From the NCBI GenBank assembly GCA_013433145.1, contig CM024184.1:7192137-7256136 (forward strand): 64,000 nucleotides of DNA, in the 5' to 3' direction. Each line of letters begins with the position of its first letter. Position 1 is the stretch's first letter. Made by a program: the position numbers and the translations under genes. Under the pieces are notes generated by a model, which had not been told where the DNA came from, did not search any database, and saw nothing but the letters and a program-made list of their open reading frames with translations. Below are positions 41,901-54,880 of this stretch, piece after piece. This DNA is from Ascaris suum (taxonomy: Eukaryota > Nematoda > Chromadorea > Rhabditida > Ascarididae).

Positions 41901-42147
41901 CCAGGCATGAAGCTATCTTGATAAATTTAATTGTGCATTAAAATTATCTCAATCTGCAGCTTTCCTTTGGAGGCATTAAAATACTTGGGTTCTTGAAGAA
42001 ATGGTGTTTAAGTTCGGGTCTTTGCATTATTTCGGCACGCTTTTGATTTCATTCCTTCTTTTATGGGTGAATTTTTGTCTTATAGTTGTTCAAAAGCCTG
42101 TGTTCTGTCAGTACGCCGAGTTGATTCGTCCGGGATTGTTATTTTAG
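38856..42147 (+). CDS. UBE2J2/Ubc6-type ubiquitin-conjugating enzyme with Ser at the catalytic Cys position (pseudo-E2 or pseudogene)
   Basis: Five exons: 38856-38919, 39879-39972, 40498-40655, 41557-41682 and about 42097-42147. They give a recognisable UBC fold: [67 protein letters not shown] and LLSFM. Known UBE2J2/Ubc6 enzymes are tail-anchored in the ER membrane and supply ubiquitin in ER-associated degradation. The family reads NTRL-C-L before DFHP, and that Cys forms the ubiquitin thioester. Here codon 40605-40607 is TCC (Ser). Other oddities are a 1-nt phase clash between exons 1 and 2, a GC-AG second intron, and no hydrophobic tail in the frames seen. The UBE2J1 subfamily is less likely because [11 protein letters not shown] is UBE2J2-like. 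Confidence 0.85.
39879..39972 (+). CDS. E2 exon 2
   Basis: TTTTTTGCAG acceptor ends at 39878. 31 codons: [20 protein letters not shown] then [11 protein letters not shown], aligning residue for residue with the start of the UBE2J2 fold. It exits in phase 1 at GAAG|GCTAAG. The donor dinucleotide is GC, not GT. The join to exon 3 gives [10 protein letters not shown], which is exactly what the family requires. Confidence 0.92.
40498..40655 (+). CDS. E2 exon 3 with the active-site loop
   Basis: ATTATAG acceptor ends at 40497. It reads [20 protein letters not shown], then [15 protein letters not shown], then S (40605-40607, catalytic position), [16 protein letters not shown]. The pattern around the site is intact apart from the Cys. 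Exits phase 0 at GTTCGT. Confidence 0.93.
41001..41037 (+). other. Strong G-quadruplex motif in E2 intron 3
   Basis: G12-T-GGG-T-GGGG-AA-GGG-AGA-GGG-CA-GGG: seven G-runs separated by loops of one to three bases, on the coding strand and so present in the pre-mRNA. It fits the canonical motif many times over. The length of the first run may be inaccurate. Confidence 0.8.
41557..41682 (+). CDS. E2 exon 4, C-terminal helices of the UBC fold
   Basis: TTTTTAG acceptor ends at 41556. 42 codons: [20 protein letters not shown], then [20 protein letters not shown], then LN. Matches the family's VSTILTGLLSFM and KR-x-LA-x-x-S-x-x-FNL. Exits phase 0 at GTTTGC. Confidence 0.9.
42097..42147 (+). CDS. E2 exon 5, possible last exon
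   Basis: After an AAAAG acceptor the frame reads [16 protein letters not shown] and stops at TAG. VFC-x-x-(F/A)-x-E resembles the family's KVFCELFPEVVEE. The acceptor is weak and the join is one residue short of the family. Full-length enzymes continue for about 80 residues to a hydrophobic ER anchor, which is not seen here. Confidence 0.45.
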   Translation, partial: PVFCQYAELIRPGLLF

Positions 42148-42251
42148 CTTTTCAGCTTTGCGTATTGTTTGCAATTATTCAGTTCGTGAACGCGTTCCTG
42201 TGATAACTCATCCGTTGCCTGTATATCCGTACATCCGTTCTCATTCGTTGC

Positions 42252-42342
<91 letters not shown>
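42252..42342. repeat. (TA)n microsatellite, about 90 bp
   Basis: TA tract with one C interruption (TATACATA) near its 5' end, just downstream of the E2 coding exons. Confidence 0.97.
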
Positions 42343-42343
<1 letters not shown>

Positions 42344-42464
42344 GCTGTGTGCATGTGCATATATGTGGCTATGTGGTTGTGTTCGTTCGGTACTTTCATC
42401 TGAGAGACGACTAAGTTATAGTGGCGAAAAGTTGGTGTGGCTGTACCACTGAGCATAACCTGTG

Positions 42465-42787
42465 TACGGCTAAGCCTAAGCCCAAGGCCAGAAATAATTC
42501 CAAGCTTACGGCTAAGCCAAATCCTAGACCTAAGTCCAACCTTACGGCCTAGGCTAGAAATAAGGCTAAGCTTACGGCTAAGCCTAACCGTGAGGCCAGA
42601 AATAAGGCCAAGTTTACGGCTGAGCCCAAGCCTAAGGCCAAGCTTAAGCCTAGGCCGTAAGGTTGGACTTAGGCTTAGGATTTGGCTTAGCCGTAAGCTT
42701 GGAACTATTTCTGGCCTTGGGCTTAGGCTGAGCCGTAAGCTTCGCTTTAGGCTTAGCCGTAAGTTTGGCCTTATTTCTGGCCTTAGG
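42465..42787. repeat. Fold-back array of degenerate nematode telomere-like repeats (TTAGGC/GCCTAA)
   Basis: The first half is built of GGCTAAGCCTAAG-like units and the second half of their complement (CTTAGGCTTAGG). The main arms are about 42465-42555 and 42647-42739. Over 42477-42541 versus 42661-42724 the reverse complements differ at only a few positions. A second, shorter pair (about 42573-42610 with about 42745-42783) nests beside them. The motif is the known nematode telomere repeat, here diverged. The 120-codon frame through it (42437-42799) is an artefact of the repeat. Confidence 0.85.
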
Positions 42788-43294
42788 AGAAGAAATTAAA
42801 CGCGCCTTTAACACAACTAAAGAAAATGCTGCAAAGTTTTCGCACTTTTGCCCCTCGGAGACCGCGAAATTTACATGGAATGCATTCGAATAACCCCCAA
42901 CATTTTAATTGAGTGATCACCGCATTTAACCATTAACAAACCCTTCGAAGAATTCTAACAGCCAGAGACATTCAGGACCCACAGCCAGACAGATTCAACA
43001 CCCAACACCGTCCTCCTGTCCAGGCTCTTGGATCATGCCACACAGAAATGCAGTGAACACACATTCACTCTCACCAAACTTATCAGACTGGTGAGCGTAA
43101 ATGGTGTGGTCCAGGACGTATAGCGCTGGTCAAGAATTAATTGCAAATGATAAATCATGATTTAGGTGTTCCATTGCTTCGAAAATCCCATCCGAGAATA
43201 AAGGCACCAGATAACATCGTCAAGGAAACCATAAAAATACTCGTATGACACTAAAAAATTATTCTGCTTCTCACCGCTCTACTTTGTCCATTCA

Positions 43295-43308
43295 CCCCCC
43301 CCCCCCCC
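43295..43308 (+). repeat. C homopolymer, 14 bases
   Basis: Run of about 14 C. Length likely approximate. Confidence 0.85.
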
Positions 43309-45590
43309 TCCTTCTGGCCATCCTTTCCTCCCAAATCTTTATAACCTAGATGCGAAGAAATATTAAAAATCGCATTAATCGATATGTTTTATAGACAGCA
43401 CAACATACGCAACACAGATAATGCGCTTAGCTCCCCAAAGATACTTCGCAAAATGTTTCTGCATACCTCTGCAGACGGCAACTATACATCTGAGCAATTA
43501 ACTGCTCATGTACTTTTCAAAACATGAGAAGTCCTGGTGCTAAAAGTTGAGGTGTTTTTGACTAACTAGATGCAACACTGCAGTGCTAATACCAAAAATT
43601 AGTTGCTCCTAAAACACGCGACTATAGCAATCTACCACGATGCCCCATATTTAAAAAACATGGAACGTAAACTTAAATAACCAACCACGCTCCTTGCACT
43701 GCCCATTTGGATTCTTTGCGGTTGGACCAGCGATATAGAGCTGCTACAAGAGTCCTCGATCATTAAATTCGGGCACGTCGCCAACTACACCAACCATCTT
43801 TGAAGCTCGTCGTTCGAGGCTCATTTATCGCTAAATGCTTCGCTCCATTCACTAGACATTCAATACCATATTACTTCATTTATGACTCTGCAGACTTACC
43901 AATGATCTAAGCCCCAGGGGCTACAAAAGGAAAATTACGTGAAGCATTTAGCACAGAAGAAATACGCAACATTCTCGGATAAAAAATACCAGGAAAAAGT
44001 CGTCGGATAAAAAAGTTTATTAAATGAAATTTAATAAAAGTGACATAAACTGAAAAATAATTAATTCGCTCTCCACTACACAGATAGAGCGTCGCCTTGC
44101 CTTCAGCTTTTTGCACAATTACCCCATCGCTAGGGATCGTTTGTTTCAACACACACGAATTCATATTCGGTGTGATCTCCAATATAACCAATGTTGATAC
44201 AAAGAGGACAATACACCTAAAATATTCTCTTTTATGCCAAACAACATTCTCTAGATAGGCGGACACACTGTTGCACAATTGCGCCTTTCCCCTACCTCTG
44301 CACGTGCTTTTCAAAATTGCAAATATTGGTGTCTTCCATAAAACCATTTCATGCTCATTTCTAAGAACGGGACCACTTCCTTATAAATGCCTTATGCTTC
44401 CAGATAAGAAATATATGCCCTCCCTTCATAAATACATGCAAAGAACCTTTTATCTCAAGTGATTTGCGAATCTGGAAAAAATTAAGCCGGAAATTCGCAA
44501 TTATATAATATTTCTTGCAAAACAACTGCTAAGTGAGCGATCTAACCATAAAATTGCTCAATCCTAATCCTTTTCAACCATGTACTATAGTCAGAAGGAG
44601 AAGTTCCACTGCAACTAAGTTAGTTATACACATCGAAATGATGCGCAATCGCCCATATAAAACTTCTTTATCCTATTGGTCGCTTTCTTCACTATTCATT
44701 AACCACAGAAGTGATGAAAACTTTTCGAAGAAAATCCTTTCAAAGGCAATATCATTGAAATCTTAAAATAGCGGGTCGAAATAAATAAACTGTAAACGTT
44801 CATGAAATTAAATACTATTTTTTTCTCCATTCCGCATAAGACCTCTATACCCCTCATTTCCCTCCCCCTCTCATCTGATGAAAAGACGTATCTTCCGAGG
44901 CACGTATCACCTACTGCGGTAGCGACGTTCTAATCTTTAAAAATGTTATTTTCGATACCAACCTATCGATAAGCAAATGACCATGGTCAACTCATCGTCA
45001 TCACCAAATGACACCGTTCCCATGTAAATAATTTCGCCAAATTGATTCATGTCTGCTGATAAAAATCCTTCGACTAGACTAGAACTTTTCAACTCCAACT
45101 GCATTTCTATTTGCTTACGCAATGCCGCGCGATAATTCTAAATGAATAAACCATCAGAAAAATTTCTTGAAGTAATAGGTGATTTCCTACTGATGAGATT
45201 ATGAAAAAAAAAAAAAAGAATTAAAAGAGATTGGAAGAGAGGGCTGCCGAAATACTTAGTCGAGCTTGGAATTGCTGTGAAAAGATTTTGAAAGACGTGT
45301 ACATCGATGAGATCGCAAGCAAACTGATCGATAATGGCAGCCAACAGTTGTTGCTGAGGTGGTTGTGGACGTGACTCCTCACTCGGCTGGGCTGAGCTGG
45401 ACGCCCTGCGTCAAACGAATCCTCTTGATCGAACGATCCTCGTTGCTTCCGATCTAAATAAGGACTTCGGGAATATTCTACAATAAATTTCACTTAGTGA
45501 ATTATGCTGTCACCATGACGAATTAGGTTGTGAAACAATTATGTTCCAGCCATTTAATAAAAATTATAAGAAACAAAGGATCAGGGGATT

Positions 45591-45618
45591 GGGAGAGGGG
45601 GGAGAGGAAGGGAGAGGG
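45591..45618 (+). other. G-quadruplex motif 390 bp before the duplication junction
   Basis: G-runs of 3, 6, 3 and 3 with loops of 3, 7 and 3 bases. Its closeness to the copy 2 start may be coincidental. Confidence 0.6.
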
Positions 45619-48600
45619 ACACACTTCGCCTGTCCTTCGCCTGTCCTTCATAAAAGGAATCGGAAATCATGCTCGCTTAAACTATTCTTTAATGATCTCT
45701 GATGCGCCATCAGAGCCCAATTTCCATATAGCAATAGACAAAACGTATCAGCAAAAGTAGAAATACAAAAATAACACAAATCAACGAAGAATACAACTCT
45801 ATCCTCTTCTGATAACCTTTAAATTGCTATGAAACCGTCGGAATAGCCAATCAAAGAAATTAGCCATGTTTAAAGTATACAGCGTAAAAGACAATATAAC
45901 ACAGATTTTATACTAGTTAATGTGGACATTTTGTTCACACTAATAATAAGTGAAACCACAAACATAAATTCTTCATTTATTTATTACAATCAAGAGAGCA
46001 TTCGTTGCGAAATTTCTAGCAAAATATAATGTGCTTTCTGAATATAACAGCAGCGAACGGTGAGTTTCACAATTTTCTGGGACCTATTGCATGAAATTAG
46101 AGATATTATCGATTGACAGCAGGAAATGTTATCGATTGTTAGCGCTCCAGAATTGCCACAATCGATTCCGATCAATCGGCCTATCACGTGATATTCACAT
46201 GACTCGTTATATTTTTAGCGTTATCGGGTTTATTGTGTGTGTATCTGTGTGTGTATACATCTATGCAATCTGCTCCTGTTCGCTTTTTGCTATAGGGCGT
46301 CTGTTTATCAACATACAATAATTGAGCTGAGATTGCAAATTCTGTAATAAACTGTCGAAATTGCAGGTGCATTTGCAAGGAAAGAATGCAAAACGCACCT
46401 GCCTCTAGCTCTCTCTTGGAAAGCTCTCAGAAACAAAAAACGAGCGCTCTAAATCATCCCTATACTCCAGAATAATCCGTCGTTTGAAAACTGCACTAGG
46501 AGTTTTATTCCCTAATATCAGTGTTATATTTTCTTTCTTGAGCTCTTCAGGTGTACAACAAGCAAGAACGCTGAACTTCCCTTGTCCACGACGGCTATTT
46601 CTTGATTTCTAAACAGGTTTATTAACTTAGAGTAGTGAAATTGCTGCCTATAGAACGAAAAGACATTCTTGGTAGTGGAAATTTAAATTGGCGATAACGC
46701 CAGAAAAATTATATTCAAAGCTAATTCAACAAAAAGCGTGGCATTCCAATATGCAGCGATATTTTCAGCGTCCCTTATCTAACACAACGTCAATAATTAA
46801 GCACTGTTCCAACTGCGCATTGCTAGGGGCTATGGCTTGCATGCAGTTGTGTTTGCTACTTTCTATCCATATAAATGCATGCCAGTTTGGAGTTGAAAAA
46901 TGCGGATTTAAAAGAATTATTCCTTGCTACTGCCACCTAAAAACGTATTTCTTATGAATATAGGGAAGGAATTTGGTCAAAAGGAACGGCTTACCTGAAA
47001 GTTTGAAAGACAAGTGAGAGCAGCGCAAAGTGCAAAAAATTTCAGTCGATTTCCACGTGGCGCAAGCATTGATCAACGCTCCACTCTGAAATTAAGCCCT
47101 CTTCTCGCATGATAAATAGCAAAATATTTTTCAGAGGCCCATTTTCTCTCATTCAAAACAAAAAACAAAATTTGAGGCCGAATTATTGAAAATACAAAAT
47201 CTGTCATACACGCTTTGCAGATTCTTGCAAAGGCAAATTATTACGATATGTTATCTCACATGTGCATATATAGAAATATGCCCATCTCTTTATCTATTAC
47301 TTCCAACTCTAAAATGCTACAGTTAGAATTAAGAAATGCGCATCAAATTTGCTGCGCATATTCTGAGTAAGCGTTAGCCCCTTCGTAACAAATTTCAAAT
47401 TAACTCCCCAAATTTGAGGGAAGTTATGATAGGTTTCAGATTCTGAGCAAACAAATGGTAAAAAATGAGTCGTTTGCTGAGGATTTGTACGAGCAAAATG
47501 ACAGCAACTATTATGCAAATTTTGCTATCGCATTTTAAGCTGTTTTTTCGAAATGACCGATCAGGCTGGCTGATTGCCAGCTGAATGTGCGAATGGTTAG
47601 GAGCTGACACACTAGAAAGGTAAGGCGACATAACACAAGAATTGTTTCTTAGTAGTATGTCAAACCGGTTTCTGATGAGAGAAGTTGAAAAGCGCATGTC
47701 TCGCTCTTCCCCCCACCCACTCCAACAGTGTTGTCATTTTCCATATTTACTGCTGAAATTTTGCTCATACAAACCCTCAGTAAATCGGTGTGCTTCCAAC
47801 TTATTCATAACATTCTGTAAATTAGCGTTTTGGGGTGGTGTTATGGCAAATTCATGCTCGCGGCCAATCGAAACATCTCAGTTTTTGGCGCACTTTCGGC
47901 TGCAGCTTTCTGTCCAGGATTTTTGCCTAGTATCTGAAATGGGGCTATTTTAAGAGGATTAAGAACCCACTTGGTAATCGCGCTAGTGAGTGGCAGAAGA
48001 GGTCCTACTTCATCTTGGCGCCTGCGGCAAATAGAGTGAACCATTCGATTGAAGACAATGATGACCGAACGCAAAATGCTTGCAGTGCGGTAATGGTAAC
48101 AGTATAGTGGCAAACGTTGATTGAAGGACGTGATAACTGGATTTGCCGGATCCCGTTTGCTCGTAGTTAAAATGTTCTTGCGGGGATGGACGATCATCTC
48201 GAGTCACTTCAGTTGTTGTGCTTATATAGACTTCTTACATAAAGCTTGCTGTCTTAGAACGTGTTGCTATTAATGCAAAAATCTATGTCACTGAGAATAT
48301 AGTATCCGTTATGCTAATGCCTTAGAAAACATGTGGAAATGAGCGCATGCTGGTTATTATGTGCTGAATGTTATCAGAAGTGATATAAATGGTAGATCAA
48401 GCTCCTCTCTAACATGGCTCAGTCATGGACTTCTAAATTTTTGGTGTTATTGACTTCTTATTTTCGGATCAATCATCTCTTCTCTTTATCAGATTACTAT
48501 ATTCTCAGTGACGGTTACAGCAACTTTAAAGGTTATGTCAATTCTGCAGCCACTTGCGCCAAAAACTCCTTTTTAAGGGTCAGCAACGTGTCACACAAAA

Positions 48601-48664
48601 GTATTTTCAGCCGTACTCCCGGCTTGATGCTCTTACTCTTCAAAAAACAGTCAAAAAATGCTCT

Positions 48665-48790
48665 TGTTGATCAGTCCTGACTACGCCATCGCCGTGCGTT
48701 TCAACTTCGAGTCATCGTTTCTTCATCTGTTGATCAGTCCTGACTACGCCATCGCCGTGCGTTTCAACTTCGAGTCATCGTTTCTTCATC
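48665..48790. repeat. 63-bp tandem duplication in copy 2
   Basis: Counterpart of 10874-10999, identical in both units. Confidence 0.95.
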
Positions 48791-51700
48791 TCTCTCATTT
48801 ATAATTTTGTCCCGTTTATGTGCGTTTGATGCCATTGGTATTTCTATCATTTGTCGCGTTTTACCTTCCATATTCATGTTGCTATTTGAGCGTACTAGAT
48901 GACCATTATATGCGTTACAATATTCCAAGCGGTGAAACATTAGAAATGGATTGGAAGTGCACATAACAATATTCGAAAGCATTTTCCATTTGTTGATATT
49001 ATCTTTGAGGAATCTCAAATCAGCTGAAATATTTGATGGAATTGCTTCGGTTCCGGTTATGTTGTGTCTTGATCGTTTGAAATAATTCAGGATTCCAGTT
49101 TCGCTTCCCTCCCGGTCCTCTACCTCGTTCCGGTTTGTCCTTAGTATGTATATATGAGATTGCTCTTGTCTATGTGCCTTTCTGTCAGGTGTGTCACGTG
49201 TGTCAGGTGTCTTAACTCACCAACGATAAAAGCGGGAATGATGAGTTCTGACGGGTATGAGGTATAATAGAGGAAGAAAGGTCCCCAATCTCAACTCCAC
49301 GACGATCCATCACGCACTCTATCAGTTATCGAGCATAAAATTGCTAGATGCAATAAGCTCTTATATGCTAGTGCAAATATTCTCTGCAAAAGTGCGTTAT
49401 GCTGATGTTTGATCTGTGCGTATCAGTCAACCCAATAGTTTCAATCCGAAGAACATTAACGATAGGATAATGCAGTTCGGGGGATACCAACTGTACGCCA
49501 TGGGATGACCACATACAGCCTATTTCGGAAAAGTTGATCAACTTTTAGAGGGGATATGAACATTTAGCCACGCCAAATGTATATATTTTAATAATTGGAA
49601 AATGAATATCTTGTAGATTTGTTCAGACAAATCACACAAAACATGGAGGCAGTTTTTTGCATATCTCACTCTTTTAGTCGTTAATCGCGAAAGTTGTTGA
49701 TGACATGGTGGGATGCTGAAGTGCATTTTGTGCCAACCGCTCTTGCGCGCTTCGTCATTTATTCGGTTCAGGATTCCCATAATCAGCGGATTGCGTGGGG
49801 AAACTTATTGTAAGCTTTACACCATTAATTCTGCGCATTTGGGCAAGTGATTATCTTGAAGGGGAAAGCGCTTATCGCGACTGTCTCATTGGCGCGTTTT
49901 CCCACTTATTTTAATCAACAGTGTTTGCGCATTTTGACCCATGCATAGTTCACGGAAGCGACAGAAAGTGTGCTAGATGGGTGGATGCGGCATATGCACT
50001 GACAGCCTTCCTCATTAGCAGAACAAATTCCATGAATTCCACCAAAATAATAAGACATACGCAGCCAAGCGTGAAAACAATAACCAAAACAACGTTTACA
50101 TAAGTACAAAAATCCTAGAAAATGATTCATTTTTTTCATAGAGACCACGTAAAATGTGAGTCAACGGCCGTGAAAGACGCAAAGCAAAATTTGAATATTC
50201 AACTAAGTACTAGTGGATAAACTCGAAAGTAGGCAAAGGAGTCCTAATTTTTGGTTTGGATTGTTCCCATCGAATTTCACACCTCCAGCTTAATCATTCT
50301 CTTATTGAGACTCTCAGACACACAAACGCGGATACACAAATAGAGACAACGTCACGCGTAGACAAATGCATACTTGCAATGGAGAGTCAAATCAAGTTCA
50401 CTTTTTTTTTTTAATTCAAATTGAAACAATTTGGTTATCACATATGTGAAGTATGTGCAAAGTTGTTGTACGTACGAAATCTGCATTCTGCATAAAATAT
50501 CACAACTAACTTGTAAATTGGGCTTTGAAGATGTATATCATGCGCATCATATAGCACCATATTTTAAGCATCACCTCATCGCTACTGTCACTTCAGTTCA
50601 TCTTAATGACAATAAGTATCATCGGGTATAGTTCTTAGACATTTTATTTTCAACTATGTTTAGGTCGTCTCAAATGGGAGAGCGCCATTGTTAACTCAAA
50701 AGCCTATTTCTGCTCTCCTCTTGATATATGTGAATGAGGCATAGCAGCAGCGGAATCAGAAAACTGCAATTTGATATCAAATTTAATTCGGCGATAAGCT
50801 AATATGATAGTAGGAAAGAGAGCTTGTGTTGTTGAATTCATGACCTTTTTTCGAAAGCTATCCTGGCCTTATTTTTCGTCTATGATAAAGAGTGAAACTA
50901 AGCCGGATTTATCTCGGGCCAAGCAGCTGCCGTTGCTGATATCAATTTTTCGTAGGTGCAAACTTCGTCTTCAGTTGTAGTTATGACCGCTTATAACAGA
51001 AAGAAAACCAAAGTCGTTCCATTAGCAAACAGCCATAAAAGTCTTCATATCGAGATGACCAAACAAATAATGGTAATCAGAACCCAGAACTCTGAAAGTT
51101 TAATGACAGGTGCTCTTAGGTGTGTGGGCAGGTATATGTTTGCGTCTTATACTCGTGAAATCCTCTATATTCTCCAAAGGCAGCCAAACTGACGTATCCT
51201 TTGGGAAAGTAGTTCTTTTTCGTAATCAGATATGTCGTCCTTTTTAACGAACTCCCTGCTGTTGACGACACTGCATCCATGGCCGTCCTTGGAATGGGCT
51301 ATGAAATCACTCTCTGCACGAGGCATATTCCCTACTCTTCTTGCAACACGCGAATAACATTCTTACCTGCATACGGAAAACTCCATTAAACAAATACTTC
51401 AAACATCATCTGATAGAAAATCTTCACACCTATTAACATTTGCGTAATAGTTTCTTAGCTTTAAAGGGGACAAAATTTTAAAGTAAAAGGTAACGAATAG
51501 GTGAGGACTAAGCGTATAGTGACATTACAATATGAAATTCATTGAATCGACGGATCAGATGATGCAATATGGTGCACCCGCACCTTCAAAGAGAGGGATA
51601 ATTTTATCTATCGACAAGTGACAAGAATATAAAAAAAGTGGAATACCACTTATCAGTGCTATCAATGTTTCTACATGCTGCACTTACTATATACAGGGTA

Positions 51701-54700
51701 AATTATGTGGGCGCACTTGAAAAATGAGCAAAAAAAAAAGAAAATTTGTGGGTTTTTTTAAAAGAGGATTTTCGGATTCGATCTTACATGGTTAGATCAC
51801 CGGTAACATACAACCTGACAATAGTTGAGACCGCTTTGCAGGCATCCTAGAACTTTGCTGGGATAAACTGTATGTAATTGTTGCTTCATTCGTAACATTT
51901 GAGACGTTAACTTGAAAATTATCCCTCTGGGCTTTGAACCTTGTGTGGATCTGATTCTGAATCTTGGAAATTATTTACATACAACATTCCCGCTATTAAC
52001 TGTGACCTCAAGCTGGCATCCACATTCTTTTTGGAGTATTTGAACCCCTAACAGCGCTGCAGTTCCACCTACTAAGTGCCAAAGCTTTTCCGTCAATAGA
52101 AAAGGTAAAAACCTTTATTGTGGAAGTTTGCGACCGTGAAATTTTACCCAGTACGAGATCCCTTGAATACGAAAACTAGACGAAGACTGCATTGGCATGC
52201 CCACAACCCGCATAACGAGCTTTTGAGAGGTATTCTTCGAAGAAGATGTAAAACATTTAATGCTCGCTTTTGATATTGCAACAGCACTTTTTTTGTTTTT
52301 ATCATGCTTTTTGCAACGCATTCGACTATTTTATTATTACGCTTTGATTAAGCGCTGATTTGACATCATAAATAAATTTTAAAAGAAATTGCGGCTATGA
52401 AAATTTAAAAGAATCTATCAAATTAGATGAACTCAAGTTATACCTAATGGGTTACATTTTTAGAATTACGAATACTTAAATTCTCATTAAGTGATCCTTA
52501 AAAATTCACAATTAAGGTGGGATAAGTGCAAAAGTTTCAATTCTAACGCCAATATCTCAATGTTTTAGTAAAAGTTTTGTTCATTGCTAAAAATTCGTAT
52601 GGTTAAGGCTTGAAAACAAAAAAATAGCAGTTGAAAAGGCAGTTTATCGGATGATGTTAACTAGAACCTTTCCTCCAAATGAAACAGTTTCGAAAGAATC
52701 ATATTTAGGGCTTACGCTTTTCTGCAGTCTTCAGAATCGATTGATCGTCTCTCTTCCATGTTATGGCTCAAAAAGAAATAGCAAACGAACCCAAAATAGA
52801 AAAATGTAAAGCTTCTACTAGAATACTTGTACTAGAATGCCTGAAGTACTACAACTAGTATTGCATTATCTTTCCGCCTTGTCAGAAAGGACAGAAGATG
52901 CGAAACAATCAAATATTTGAACATAACTGAGATATGAAGACGTTTTTTTTTTTTATCTCTGGCGAATCACGATTTTCGTTCTCCCGGCTTTGAAGAAAAG
53001 TGTTAGTTTCAATTGGGACAAGTCTACTTTAACAGTAACGTATCTCTTCCCATATCCATTCCGGATGCGAAGAATTTGAGTATAACATAAAACAGCATGT
53101 ATCATTTACTCTATCTGCAACGGAGGCTTCAGCGTGCCTTTTCGTAAACGTTCCGGCTGACAGCTTCACTTATCCCACCTGAGGTAAGCAGCACATCAAC
53201 CTAAGTTTAAGATACCTCTACAGATCTCAACTCTTAATTCATGTTCACCAGTAAACAACATATGCCCACTAATCCAAACTGTTGCACATGTCTGGTCAGA
53301 AGTCTGCAAAGTCAACCTTTCGCAATGCTCGACATTAATGGGAGGGGAAGGAGAGTGCAAAAACTGCTCAAACATATGATTCGTTCGAGTAATTGAGCGT
53401 TTATCAATGCCTTCATGTACATGCATTTATATATGTGCATATGCCTTCGAGAAGACGTTTTGCTTGATGGTCCGATCATTACTACAGTTATACTTAGTAA
53501 TGAAATTTCAGCTCGGAATGGAGGACATATTCGATACGGGATTTTTGGATGAATTGCCTTCGACTCCTCGGTTGCGTTGCACCGCTTTTCAATCTTCACC
53601 TGATTCGACATCTGAGAGAGATGTCAGACACCTTTTGAGTTCAAACGCGCAGCGTTCTCCGTTGATGACAGCACCTTCACGCAGGATAACTCGCAGACGA
53701 TCATCCAGCGAATCTCATGTTTGTTTCTGTCTTTTCTTACTTGGGATACTCCGGAACTTATGACATGTTTTGGTTTATTTTTGACAGAGGAAAAACTGGA
53801 CGATTCTCTCTTATAACGTCCGTAACCTCTAACTGACGCAAAATCTATCCAGCAATTTATTGTCGAATAGAGAACAGATTCCTTACAAGATTTTGTTCAG
53901 GGTCTTTAATATCCTCGATATTTTGGATTTCTTAATCGAAATTCATCTACACATCAGAAAAAGTGAACTTTTGATCTTGTGATCTGTTGAAAACGAGAAT
54001 GAATTTGATGAAGCTTTTTATTAGCACCTCAAATGCTCTAAATAATATGAGTTATTTGATAATACTACCCCATATCTTTGATGTACTGACTGAATTAAGA
54101 AAATTTAAACCCTTGCATGGCAGTAGAAGGCAATTTATTTAGGACGCTAGAAGGCAATATATTTATTTAGGACTTCAAGTCCGGTACCTTGAGTGTTATT
54201 AACAAGTGTAAGGTGTTTTGGTAATGAGCCTTACTCTTGATCTATTAGTTGAACTCAAAAGTTAACACATCCTCGCAAACTTTTGGAGATAAGAAGGCAC
54301 GAGCTCATTAGTAGTTGTTGGTATGCAGAGATATGGCGAATCCCAGCGCGCTTTATGAGTGAAGTTTTACTGAGCACAGTGGGGTTGTGGAAATTTTACG
54401 GTTGGATTAAGTGCTATATGCTTCCCTTTCGCGTTCGTTAGAGGGCGTTTCGTTGGTTTTTATTAACTCTGACATGCTTATGCTGTTGGGTGAAGTTTCT
54501 TAATTAAGGACATAAATAAGCTCGGTATCATGGGTTTATGCGTGATGCCGGTAACACTTGGGGATTGGTTAGATGATGCTGGAGACGGTCATTCCGCTGA
54601 AAGCCCGGTCGGACGAAGTCGTCGAAAGCGTGTCGTACGTCGTATCTCACTACAGTCAACTCCGGATGCAAGTCCGGATCGCTCAGGTATTTAAGTGTTT

Positions 54701-54820
54701 ATATTTCTTTTTCCCGTTACCTGAGTAGAGAGTTAGGAAGGACATTGAATTAGTGTTAATCTGAAGCGGTTGATAACGTCAGTCAGTTATCATTGCGAAG
54801 ATTAGCTGACAGATGAGATT

Positions 54821-54880
54821 TAAATTCTTATCAGCCGACATGTAGTTGTTTAAATTCTTATCAGTCAACATGCAGTTGTT
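54821..54880. repeat. 30-bp tandem repeat in copy 2
   Basis: Counterpart of 17031-17090. Confidence 0.9.

Larger units (their letters stand above)
42800..46009. other. Region between the E2 gene and copy 2; no recognised gene
   Basis: 3.2 kb of AT-rich sequence. The longest frame, 43907-44347 on the minus strand (146 codons), has no recognisable domain, and no conserved exon was seen. It includes a C14 run and a G-quadruplex motif, listed separately, and a short direct repeat CTTCGCCTGTC at about 45626-45648. Confidence 0.45.

Noticed and set aside
42437..42799. 120-codon + strand frame rich in Leu, Arg, Ser and Pro
   Set aside because: It is the translation of the telomere-like repeat array, with periodic composition and no independent coding evidence.
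43907..44347. 146-codon minus-strand frame, among the longest in the window
   Set aside because: No recognisable domain, ordinary AT-rich composition and no exon neighbours. Consistent with chance.
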